DNA of 6,178 bases from Flavobacteriaceae bacterium (lineage in GTDB: Bacteria > Bacteroidota > Bacteroidia > Flavobacteriales > Flavobacteriaceae), in NCBI GenBank assembly GCA_013214425.1, contig JABSPN010000196.1, positions 1 to 6,178 on the forward strand, read 5' to 3'. The position numbers were made by a program, and so were the translations under genes. Below, piece by piece: positions 1 through 5,743 of the stretch; position 1 is the stretch's first letter, and every line of letters begins with the position of its first letter. Below the pieces are notes generated by a model that was not told the DNA's origin, made no database searches, and worked only from the letters and a program-made list of their open reading frames with translations.

Positions 1-895
1 CAGTTTCAAGACTTACCGCTGGTTCCCATTGCAACTCTTTTTTAGCAAGTCGTATATCCGGTTTTCGCATCTTTGGGTCATCCATAGGTAGTGATTCATA
101 TATAATTTTAGACTTTGAATTGGTTAGAGAAATAATTTGATGAGCTAAATCAATAATTTGATACTCTATTGGATTACCAATATTTACAGGACCAACAAAA
201 TTGTCAGAACTTTCCATCATTTTTACCATTCCAGCAATCAAATCATCTACATATTGAAAACTTCTCGTTTGCGAACCTTTACCATATACAGTGATGGGTT
301 TATTCTGTAATGCTTGGACAATAAAATTTGAAACAACTCTCCCATCATTTTGATGCATTCTTGGTCCATAAGTATTGAAAATCCGAATGAGCTTGATCTT
401 GACATTATTCTGTCTATGATAATCCATAAATAAAGTTTCTGCGGCTCTCTTACCTACATCATAACAGGATCGGAATCCTATTGGGTTTACATTCCCCCAA
501 TACGATTCACTTTGAGGATGAATGTGAGGATCTCCATAAACTTCACTAGTTGAAGCCTGTAAAATTTTAGCATTGATTCGTTTTGCCAGTCCTAACATAT
601 TAATTGCTCCCATAACAGATGTTTTCAGAGTCTTGATGGGATTGTATTGGTAATTAATTGGCGAGGCAGGGCAAGCCAGGTTATATATGGCATCACACTC
701 TATGAAAAATGGTTTAATTACATCATGTCTTATCAGTTCAAAGTAGGGATTGTTCATTAAGTGTAATACATTATCTTTACTGCCGTTAAAGAAATTGTCT
801 AGGCAATAGACCTCGTTTCCTTCTTGTATTAGGTAATCGCATAAGTGTGATCCCACAAATCCTGCACCACCAGTTACCAAAATTTTTCGTCGCAT
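1..895 (-). CDS. uxs: UDP-glucuronate decarboxylase (UDP-xylose synthase), 3' end cut by window
   Basis: Converts UDP-glucuronate to UDP-xylose with NAD+ in the cytosol, using the product of the neighbouring ugd. 298 codons are visible from ATG at 895-893. The family is usually about 310-320 residues, so only some 15-20 are missing past base 1. It is an extended short-chain dehydrogenase: the GGAGFVG nucleotide loop is at residues 9-15, the ribose-binding Asp at 33, STSEVYG at 115-121 (catalytic Thr116/Glu118 region), YWGNVNPIG at 132-140, and the Tyr145/Lys149 catalytic pair. RIFNTYGPRM (171-180), NDGRVVSNF (183-191) and RKPDI (277-281) are highly typical of this enzyme, and Arg277 probably contacts the substrate carboxylate. 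Oddity: residue 147, between the catalytic Tyr and Lys, is Val (GTA) where the family normally has Glu (YDEGK). Only 11 bases separate it from ugd, so the two are surely co-transcribed. There is no Shine-Dalgarno, as is usual in Bacteroidota. A dTDP-glucose dehydratase is less likely given the decarboxylase-specific motifs. Confidence 0.93.
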   Translation of the reverse strand, partial: MRRKILVTGGAGFVGSHLCDYLIQEGNEVYCLDNFFNGSKDNVLHLMNNPYFELIRHDVIKPFFIECDAIYNLACPASPINYQYNPIKTLKTSVMGAINMLGLAKRINAKILQASTSEVYGDPHIHPQSESYWGNVNPIGFRSCYDVGKRAAETLFMDYHRQNNVKIKLIRIFNTYGPRMHQNDGRVVSNFIVQALQNKPITVYGKGSQTRSFQYVDDLIAGMVKMMESSDNFVGPVNIGNPIEYQIIDLAHQIISLTNSKSKIIYESLPMDDPKMRKPDIRLAKKELQWEPAVSLET

Positions 896-906
896 AATTT
901 ATGAAA

Positions 907-2244
907 TTAAGATGAATATGATGTTTTTAAATTATTACCAATACAGTGGTAATTGAAACCATAGCCCTGTAATTCTTCAGCATTAAAAATATTTCTACCA
1001 TCAAAAATGGTAGGACTATTAAGTTGTTTTTTTATCTGTTTAAAGTTTGGGTATTTGAACTCAGACCATTCTGTGAGTATAGCCAAGCAATCTGCACCAA
1101 TTAGCACTTCGTATTCGTCATCACAGTACTTAATAGAGTCGCCTAGAATTCGTTTTGCCTCGTCAATTGCTACTGGATCATAGGCCGAAACAGTGGCGCC
1201 TGACTCCAATAGCTTACGGATGATGACAAGTGATGGAGCCTCACGCATATCGTCTGTTTGCGGTTTAAAACTCAAACCCCAAATCGCCACATGCTTACCC
1301 GATAAATCACCTTTAAAGTGTTTGTTAATTTTGTGAAATAATATTTCTTTTTGTGCTAAATTGACATGCTCAACTGCTTTTAAAATACTTAAATCATAAT
1401 TAAAATCAGAAGCTGTTTGGATGAGTACTTTTACATCCTTAGGGAAACAGGAACCTCCGTATCCGATTCCTGGGTAAATAAATTTTTTACCAATTCGCTG
1501 ATCCGATCCTATACCTTTTCTAACCTCATTAATATTGGCCCCCACAAGTTCACACAAATTAGCAATATCGTTAATAAAACTTATCTTAGTGGCTAACATT
1601 GCATTGGCAACATATTTTGTCATTTCAGCAGAGACAGGGTCCATAAAAAAAATAGGGTGTCCATTGAGCGTAAAAGGCTTGTACAATTTTTTCATCAATG
1701 AAGCTGCTTTGTCGCTTTCAACACCAATTACAATTCGATCGGGTTTTAAAAAATCACTGATGGCCGCTCCTTCTTTTAAAAATTCTGGGTTTGATGCAAT
1801 ATCAAAAGATATTGCAACTCCACGCTGATTTTGAGCTTCATTGATTAATTCTTTCACTTTAAGTGAAGTCCCTACAGGAACAGTACTTTTGGTGACAACT
1901 AACATGTAATCACTAATGCATTTGCCAATTGATTTTGCCGCTTCGTATACGAATTTTAAATCTGCTTTACCCTTATCGTCAGAAGGAGTCCCTACACAGA
2001 TAAATACAGCGTTACTACGCTGTAATGCTTTTTCTAGATTTGTTGAAAAAAACAATCGCTTTTTTTTGATATTTCTTTTGAGCATTTCATCAAGACCAGG
2101 TTCATAAATCGGACTGATTCCTTTTTTTAGTTTTTGGATTTTCTGTTTGTCGATGTCTACACATTCTACATCAATCCCAATTTCCGCGAAGCAAGTACCC
2201 GTTACGAGTCCCACATAACCCACGCCAATAATGACAACTTTCAT
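907..2244 (-). CDS. ugd: UDP-glucose 6-dehydrogenase
   Basis: Oxidises UDP-glucose to UDP-glucuronate with two NAD+, in the cytosol. The product is the substrate of the decarboxylase encoded 11 bases downstream. It is complete at 445 residues, normal for the family. The N-terminal Rossmann domain starts with the G7-x-G9-x-x-G12 loop and has acidic Asp30 for the NAD ribose. FICVGTP is at 81-87, KSTVPVGT at 119-126, and NPEFLKEGAA at 152-161. The central helical domain carries MTKYVANAMLATK (208-220, with Lys210 and Asn214 in catalytic positions). GYGGSCFPKD (261-270) holds the catalytic nucleophile Cys266 and Asp270. The C-terminal UDP-binding domain shows WGLSFKPQTDDMREAPS (322-338). No key residue is missing. 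ATG at 2244-2242 gives the standard short N-terminus before the Rossmann loop. The 183 bases upstream separate it from the regulator gene and hold a candidate sigma-54 promoter and repeats, so it is probably the first gene of the ugd-uxs transcript. Confidence 0.97.
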   Translation of the reverse strand: MKVVIIGVGYVGLVTGTCFAEIGIDVECVDIDKQKIQKLKKGISPIYEPGLDEMLKRNIKKKRLFFSTNLEKALQRSNAVFICVGTPSDDKGKADLKFVYEAAKSIGKCISDYMLVVTKSTVPVGTSLKVKELINEAQNQRGVAISFDIASNPEFLKEGAAISDFLKPDRIVIGVESDKAASLMKKLYKPFTLNGHPIFFMDPVSAEMTKYVANAMLATKISFINDIANLCELVGANINEVRKGIGSDQRIGKKFIYPGIGYGGSCFPKDVKVLIQTASDFNYDLSILKAVEHVNLAQKEILFHKINKHFKGDLSGKHVAIWGLSFKPQTDDMREAPSLVIIRKLLESGATVSAYDPVAIDEAKRILGDSIKYCDDEYEVLIGADCLAILTEWSEFKYPNFKQIKKQLNSPTIFDGRNIFNAEELQGYGFNYHCIGNNLKTSYSS

Positions 2245-2268
2245 GATAACTTATTTTTAAATCACTAT

Positions 2269-2284
2269 ATCAATAGCGATGCCA
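2269..2284 (-). promoter_or_regulatory. Candidate sigma-54 (-24/-12) promoter for ugd
   Basis: On the minus strand the sequence reads TGGCAT, five bases, then TTGAT. The sigma-54 consensus is TGGCAC-N5-TTGCW. The -24 half is near perfect and the GG-to-G spacing is exact, but the -12 half has GA in place of the conserved GC. The predicted start would lie near 2258, giving a leader of roughly 14 bases before the ugd ATG at 2244. The gene immediately upstream encodes a sigma-54 activator, which raises the likelihood. I found no good Bacteroidota housekeeping -7 element (TAnnTTTG) on this strand in the gap. The -12 mismatch keeps this tentative. Confidence 0.35.
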
Positions 2285-2334
2285 AAAGAACAACTATTTG
2301 CTAATCAATATGTTATGTTGTTTTTTTAAAAGTA

Positions 2335-2372
2335 TTGGAATCCATTTTTTGGAATCATTGTATATTTTGGAA
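2335..2372. repeat. Tandem TTGGAATC repeats upstream of ugd, possible activator-binding sites
   Basis: TTGGAATC occurs exactly at 2335-2342 and again at 2349-2356, with starts 14 bases apart. A partial copy, TTGGAA, is at 2367-2372. They sit about 50-90 bases upstream of the candidate sigma-54 promoter at 2269-2284, where an enhancer-binding protein would be expected to bind. The same octamer occurs once more in the window, on the minus strand at 3811-3804, just before the start of the regulator gene. Placement and recurrence are seen directly; the binding role is inference. Confidence 0.4.
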
Positions 2373-2427
2373 AATTTGTCTCTCATACAAATGCAGTTAC
2401 AAAAAGAGTTGCACTACTAAGTGAGGA

Positions 2428-3783
2428 TTAAATTTCATTTGCTTTGAGCATTTTATAGATTGTACTTTTTCCAATATCAAGCGCTTTTGCCGTTTCAATA
2501 ACATTATTTTTATACAGCTCAAGATGGTGTTTGATGATGTCCCGTGTGTATTCTTTTAATGTTTTTCTACTTTCACATATTTCCTTCGAATAGCCCTTAC
2601 TCTTAAACTGAAGATCGTCTGTTGTAATTTGAATCCCGTTACACATAATTGCAGCAATCTCAATTACAGATTTCAATTCGCGGATATTACCCGGGTATTG
2701 GTGATTAATCAATTTAATTTCTGCATTTGCTGAGAGTGTAATGGCACCTAAATTATTTTCCATACAAAATCGTTTTAAAAAGTGGTTTGCCAACAAGAGA
2801 ATGTCACTTTTACGATCAGAAAGTGAGGGTAGTTCAATCGTTAATCCCATAATGCGGTAGTATAAATCTTCTCTGAAATTCCCCTTTGCAACTTCTTCAA
2901 TTAATTCTTTATGACTGGCAATAATAAGTCGGAAATCAGTATGAATCATTTCATTACTTCCTATTCTACAAATCTCTTTTTCTTGAAGAACACGCAGTAA
3001 TTTTGATTGTAAATAAAAATCCAACTCAGCTATTTCATCTAGAAATAAAGTGCCTCCGTTAGCCGCTTCAAATTTTCCCTTTTTACAGAAATTGGCACCT
3101 GTGAACGAGCCTTTTTCATGACCAAATAATTCACTCTCTACTAAATCTTTTGGAATAGCTGCGACATTGATTGCAACAAATTTATTTTTATTTCTGCTAC
3201 TATTTTGATGTATTGCCTTTGCAACAAGTTCTTTACCTGTGCCTGTTTGGCCAGTGATGTATACATTTATATTTGAGCGAACTGCCTTGTCCATTAATTT
3301 AAAAATTGATTTGATCTCGTTACTATTGCCCACAATTTTTTCACTATAGGCACTAATTCTTTGAATTTGATTGGATGTATCTTGCTGGGGACTTTTTGTT
3401 TTTCTGATGTGTAAAACAGCATCCCAAAGATCATATTTTGTGGTTGATTTCAAAGATAAAAAAGCGTCTACCATCGGTAAATCTGATTTCAAAATCGATT
3501 CGTCGTCATGTGCTTCAAATAGAACAATAATCGCTAACTGTGAGTTTTGCCAACTCAACTTCGTGATCAAATTTGAGGCATTAAAAGCTTTACTGTTGTA
3601 ATTGATGATAACAAGATCAGTTTCCTCATGGAGTACTTTTTCAGAAATTTTCAAATGCTCACAATGAGTTACTTTGAAATCTGGATTTAATCCTAAGTGG
3701 TAGGCTAAAGATTTTCTCAATGAAGATTGGCCTCCAACTATTTGAATTTTGTAATGCAATTTTTGATCGACTGATTTTTTCAT
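2428..3783 (-). CDS. Sigma-54-dependent enhancer-binding regulator with degenerate receiver domain
   Basis: NtrC-type transcription activator that remodels sigma-54 RNA polymerase using ATP; 451 residues, normal length. Residues about 11-128 have a receiver fold, but the acidic pocket is Gly17-Gly18-Gln19 and the phospho-acceptor position is Asn61 (DLVIIN), so it should not be phosphorylated there. The AAA+ domain (about 150-375) is intact: Walker A GQTGTGKE 178-185, sigma-54 contact loop GSFTGA 225-230 (GAFTGA variant), Walker B GGTLFLDE 243-250, arginine-finger region FREDLYYR 303-310, and sensor II PGNIREL 364-370. A Fis-type helix-turn-helix ends the protein (about 408-451, AKALDIGKSTIYKML). 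The FleQ cyclic-di-GMP motif LFRS is not conserved here (YSEK at 146-149). No histidine kinase is adjacent. It lies upstream of, and co-directional with, ugd-uxs, so UDP-sugar or exopolysaccharide control is likely. A TTGGAATC copy overlapping a weak -7-like element (3809-3817) just upstream hints at autoregulation. Confidence 0.93.
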   Translation of the reverse strand: MKKSVDQKLHYKIQIVGGQSSLRKSLAYHLGLNPDFKVTHCEHLKISEKVLHEETDLVIINYNSKAFNASNLITKLSWQNSQLAIIVLFEAHDDESILKSDLPMVDAFLSLKSTTKYDLWDAVLHIRKTKSPQQDTSNQIQRISAYSEKIVGNSNEIKSIFKLMDKAVRSNINVYITGQTGTGKELVAKAIHQNSSRNKNKFVAINVAAIPKDLVESELFGHEKGSFTGANFCKKGKFEAANGGTLFLDEIAELDFYLQSKLLRVLQEKEICRIGSNEMIHTDFRLIIASHKELIEEVAKGNFREDLYYRIMGLTIELPSLSDRKSDILLLANHFLKRFCMENNLGAITLSANAEIKLINHQYPGNIRELKSVIEIAAIMCNGIQITTDDLQFKSKGYSKEICESRKTLKEYTRDIIKHHLELYKNNVIETAKALDIGKSTIYKMLKANEI

Positions 3784-3803
3784 AAAATATTGATTTTTAT
3801 TGC

Positions 3804-3811
3804 GATTCCAA
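3804..3811 (-). repeat. Third TTGGAATC copy, before the regulator gene
   Basis: On the minus strand this octamer is identical to the two copies before ugd and ends 20 bases before the regulator's ATG. It overlaps a sequence reading TATAATTTG (3817-3809), which resembles the Bacteroidota -7 element TAnnTTTG with one extra base. A protein bound here could block that promoter, so autorepression is a reasonable guess. The evidence is a single octamer. Confidence 0.3.
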
Positions 3812-4306
3812 ATTATAGATAATTTCCATTTTCTGGATTTGTTTTCGATTGATGAAATAGTAATTGCTGTGATAGTACAAGTTAATTAGACGAATGGTAA
3901 TCGAATTAAATCTCCTTCAAATACTGCTGTTCCCTCCGAATCAACAGCATTCCTCATATGAAATTATCTCTTTCATTATATCCAATGGCTTTTTTTATAG
4001 AATATACTGGAACTAGAGGATTATAATTACCTAGAAGGAGATTCAGGATATTCAATTACATATTGATTACTTGATACAACCAAAGACTAAAATCAACCGG
4101 TGTATTCACTATGGCTTCCTGTGATGTTTATTCATTTATATTGGCTTATGCTTTTGAAATCATTGTAAAACAAATCCATAAAAAAGTAGTATGTCATTTC
4201 ATAGTTCATCTAATTTATTGATTTATATATTCATAAATTTATCCAAATCAGAACTAGAATTTGTAAGGGTTTTGAATAGTATTTTTATAGAATCGCTATA
4301 CCGAAA

Positions 4307-4384
4307 ATGAACTTTATCATTGTCTTGGTAATACCTTTAATCATTATTTGGTCATTTAAAAGATTAATTTCTAGTAACTATTGA
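4307..4384 (+). CDS. Possible 25-residue single-span membrane microprotein
   Basis: ATG at 4307 opens 25 codons ending in TGA at 4382-4384. Residues about 3-17 are almost all Ile, Val, Leu, Phe or Trp, with one Pro, followed directly by Lys18-Arg19. This is the pattern of one inner-membrane span with its C-terminus in the cytoplasm. A perfect intrinsic terminator begins 28 bases after the stop and has no other obvious gene to serve on this strand. No Shine-Dalgarno is visible, which says little in this phylum. Short hydrophobic frames arise easily in T-rich DNA, so chance is a serious alternative. No known family is recognised. Confidence 0.25.
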   Translation: MNFIIVLVIPLIIIWSFKRLISSNY

Positions 4385-4412
4385 ATCATATAAAAATTCT
4401 GTAAGAGGAGGT

Positions 4413-4444
4413 AAAAAAGCCAGAACTATCATTCTGGCTTTTTT
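4413..4444 (+). terminator. Perfect 13-bp intrinsic terminator, potentially bidirectional
   Basis: The arms are 4413-4425 (six A then GCCAGAA) and 4432-4444 (TTCTGGC then six T), fully complementary around a six-base loop CTATCA. The GCCAGAA core followed by a T tract fits a Rho-independent terminator on the plus strand. The A tract on the other side gives a matching T tract on the minus strand, so it could stop transcription both ways. No confident gene ends nearby: the only candidate plus-strand transcript is the microprotein frame ending at 4384 or an unannotated small RNA. Confidence 0.8.
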
Positions 4445-4652
4445 ATAATATTTTTATAAACGGTTCTTTCGTATTAATTATTAGATTTTCAAATTTCGAT
4501 TTTTTTTAGACAACTATAAAAGCTATAGCGTATTAAATCAGTTGTTTAATGTTTTTTGGTTTGAAGTTTTACTCGATTTTAGTTCAATTTGAATTAATGT
4601 GACAGCATCTAAATTTTTATTGACTTCAAACGAGAATACTATCTAAAATTAC

Positions 4653-4664
4653 AGTATCGATACT
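4653..4664. repeat. 12-base perfect palindrome AGTATCGATACT
   Basis: The twelve bases are self-complementary and are followed by a second short palindrome, ACTAGT (4662-4667), which recurs at 4718-4723. It lies about 300 bases before the methyltransferase start, too far for a typical operator. It could be a binding site for a dimeric regulator of an unrecognised upstream transcript, or chance. Confidence 0.2.
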
Positions 4665-4793
4665 AGTTAAGTGTATCAATAGGTTTGTATTCTATAAAAA
4701 TATCAATAATTTAAGAACTAGTATAATTTACAATGCACAACTGTTTCATCATACATGCTGTTACTTAATGTTATTGTTTGATATCCTGATGCA

Positions 4794-4967
4794 ATGATTG
4801 TGCTCAAGTTAAAGTCTGAGACAAACACAAACAGTCGTAGTAGCTTAACCGTTTTACATCTTCACTATTATGATGTTGGTCTTTATCGAATTGGATTTAA
4901 ACGAAAAAACAAAAAAGCTCTCATATCCTTGATTACTTTAGAGCTAAACAAAAAAATGACATTATGA
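4794..4967 (+). CDS. Possible 57-residue ORF overlapping the methyltransferase start by ATGA
   Basis: ATG at 4794 opens 57 codons, and the stop TGA (4965-4967) shares four bases with the methyltransferase ATG (4964-4966), the classic layout of translationally coupled genes. The predicted product is basic (FKRKNKK around residues 35-41), with a short hydrophobic stretch after that and no recognised motif or signal peptide. No Shine-Dalgarno is visible. Open frames of this length are expected by chance in 1.2 kb of such DNA, so the overlap is the only positive evidence. It may instead be the untranslated leader of the methyltransferase gene. Confidence 0.22.
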   Translation: MIVLKLKSETNTNSRSSLTVLHLHYYDVGLYRIGFKRKNKKALISLITLELNKKMTL

Positions 4968-5743
4968 AAAGCTACATCCCTAATAATATCAAACAAGTGC
5001 TAAAACCTATTGTAAGTTTCGTAAATACAAGCCTTAACGCAGGAACAAAGCATACTTGTCCTATTTGTCTCTACAGTTCGAACAGTTTCGCTTATGTTGG
5101 TTTCGATTTCCCAGTACTAAAAACCAAACACATTATTGGTGCCGGACGAAGACAAGCTAGATGTTACAGTTGTCGTTCAATTGATCGAGAAAGATTGGTT
5201 TACACGTATTTAAAGTATGAGGAAAAAATTTTTGCAGACAATAGTAAAAGTATCCTTCATTTTGCACCTGAAGAGACCATTTCAACTAGTTTTTTTGACT
5301 ACAATTTCAAAGATTATGTTTGTGGGGATTTATTTACAGAAGGTTATGAATACCCACCTCATGTGCAAAATATGAATGTTTTGAACATTCCTTATCCAGA
5401 TGATTATTTTGACCTTGTAATTTGCAACCATATTTTAGAACATGTTGAACAAGATATTGATGCAATGAAAGAAATCCGAAGAGTACTAAAACCGGGAGGC
5501 AAAGCTATTCTTCAAGTCCCAATAGCGAAATACATACACAAAACGTATGAAGACCCTACCATTACCTCAAGAGCAGATAGAGAACGTTACTTTGGGCAAT
5601 ACGATCATGTTCGAATCTATGGTCAAGATTATGTGGAAAGAATTGCTAGTTCAGGTTTAAAAGTGAATCGAATCAATATTTCGTACAAATATCCTGATTT
5701 TGGGTTGAATAAAGAAGAAGATTTATTCATTGGTATCAAATAA
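4964..5743 (+). CDS. Zinc-ribbon class I SAM-dependent methyltransferase
   Basis: 259 residues, predicted cytosolic, transferring a methyl group from S-adenosylmethionine to an unknown acceptor. The N-terminal part has two Cys pairs, CPIC (32-35) and CYSC (67-70), likely binding zinc. The Rossmann methyltransferase domain follows: motif I is SILHFAPEE (96-104), where the usual GxGxG is replaced by HFAPE. CGDLF is at 120-124, the motif II/III region IPYPDDYFDLVICNHILEHV is at 142-161, and LKPGGKAILQVP is at 175-186. The C-terminal stretch RYFGQYDHVRIYGQDYVERI (208-227) is characteristic of a family often found in polysaccharide and glycosyltransferase clusters, so a sugar or glycan acceptor is plausible but not shown. 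ATG 4964 is the only start: the frame upstream is open to 4874 but has no ATG, GTG or TTG. Its last 21 bases overlap the convergent umuC end. The long leader (4445-4963) shows no clear promoter. Confidence 0.88.
   Translation: MKSYIPNNIKQVLKPIVSFVNTSLNAGTKHTCPICLYSSNSFAYVGFDFPVLKTKHIIGAGRRQARCYSCRSIDRERLVYTYLKYEEKIFADNSKSILHFAPEETISTSFFDYNFKDYVCGDLFTEGYEYPPHVQNMNVLNIPYPDDYFDLVICNHILEHVEQDIDAMKEIRRVLKPGGKAILQVPIAKYIHKTYEDPTITSRADRERYFGQYDHVRIYGQDYVERIASSGLKVNRINISYKYPDFGLNKEEDLFIGIK

Larger units (their letters stand above)
3992..4700. repeat. Dispersed 12-base repeat TTTTTATAGAAT, three copies
   Basis: Exact copies lie on the plus strand at 3992-4003 and 4282-4293, and on the minus strand at 4700-4689. 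The second and third share 14 bases (TATTTTTATAGAAT) and are inverted to each other around about 395 bases. GAACTAG also occurs near each copy, at 4010-4016, 4251-4257 and 4715-4721. Similarity does not extend into longer arms, so this is not a clear transposable element. The copies could be promoter-like boxes or remnants of a duplicated segment. The low-complexity composition lowers confidence in a function. Confidence 0.4.
3784..4963. other. Long AT-rich intergenic region (1180 bases) between divergent genes
   Basis: This stretch separates the minus-strand regulator from the plus-strand methyltransferase. I read both strands and found no ORF with recognisable protein motifs and no tRNA. 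Its contents are a perfect hairpin terminator (4413-4444), a possible 25-codon membrane microprotein (4307-4384), a 57-codon ORF reaching the methyltransferase start (4794-4967), three copies of TTTTTATAGAAT, and a 12-base palindrome at 4653-4664. Other short ATG frames (22 codons at 3958, 36 codons at 4111) have no support. The stretch may be decayed sequence left by past insertions at a variable polysaccharide locus, or may hide small RNA genes. Confidence 0.7.

Noticed and set aside
1535..2107. Plus-strand ORFs of 97 and 63 codons inside ugd
   Set aside because: They lie antisense to a full-length, motif-complete ugd and show no recognisable motifs; they are shadows of its codon pattern.
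2401..2427. Terminator after the regulator gene
   Set aside because: Only a 4-bp stem (CACT/AGTG) followed by scattered T residues; read-through from the regulator into ugd remains possible.
3092..3110. TGGCAC-like sigma-54 -24 box on the plus strand
   Set aside because: It lies inside the regulator coding sequence on the opposite strand and has no matching -12 half.
3371..3601. Plus-strand 76-codon ORF inside the regulator gene
   Set aside because: It is antisense to the receiver domain of the regulator and has no motif of its own.
4035..4040. Shine-Dalgarno-like AAGGAG, and GAGGAGGT near 4405-4412
   Set aside because: Neither is followed by a start codon at usable distance with an open frame, and this phylum rarely relies on such sites.
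3958..4221. Short plus-strand frames of 22 codons (from 3958) and 36 codons (from 4111)
   Set aside because: No motifs, no coupling to another gene and no nearby terminator; such lengths are expected by chance in AT-rich DNA.
4509..4547. Imperfect inverted repeat GACAACT / AGTTGTT around GCTATAGC
   Set aside because: Short arms with a wobble pair and a long AT-rich loop, with no T tract or gene end; too weak for a structured RNA call.
4904..4945. Possible minus-strand terminator: AGCTCT/AGAGCT arms followed by a T-rich tract
   Set aside because: Only a 6-bp stem around an 18-base loop, and no minus-strand gene ends there; an A-rich leader before the methyltransferase start explains it as well.
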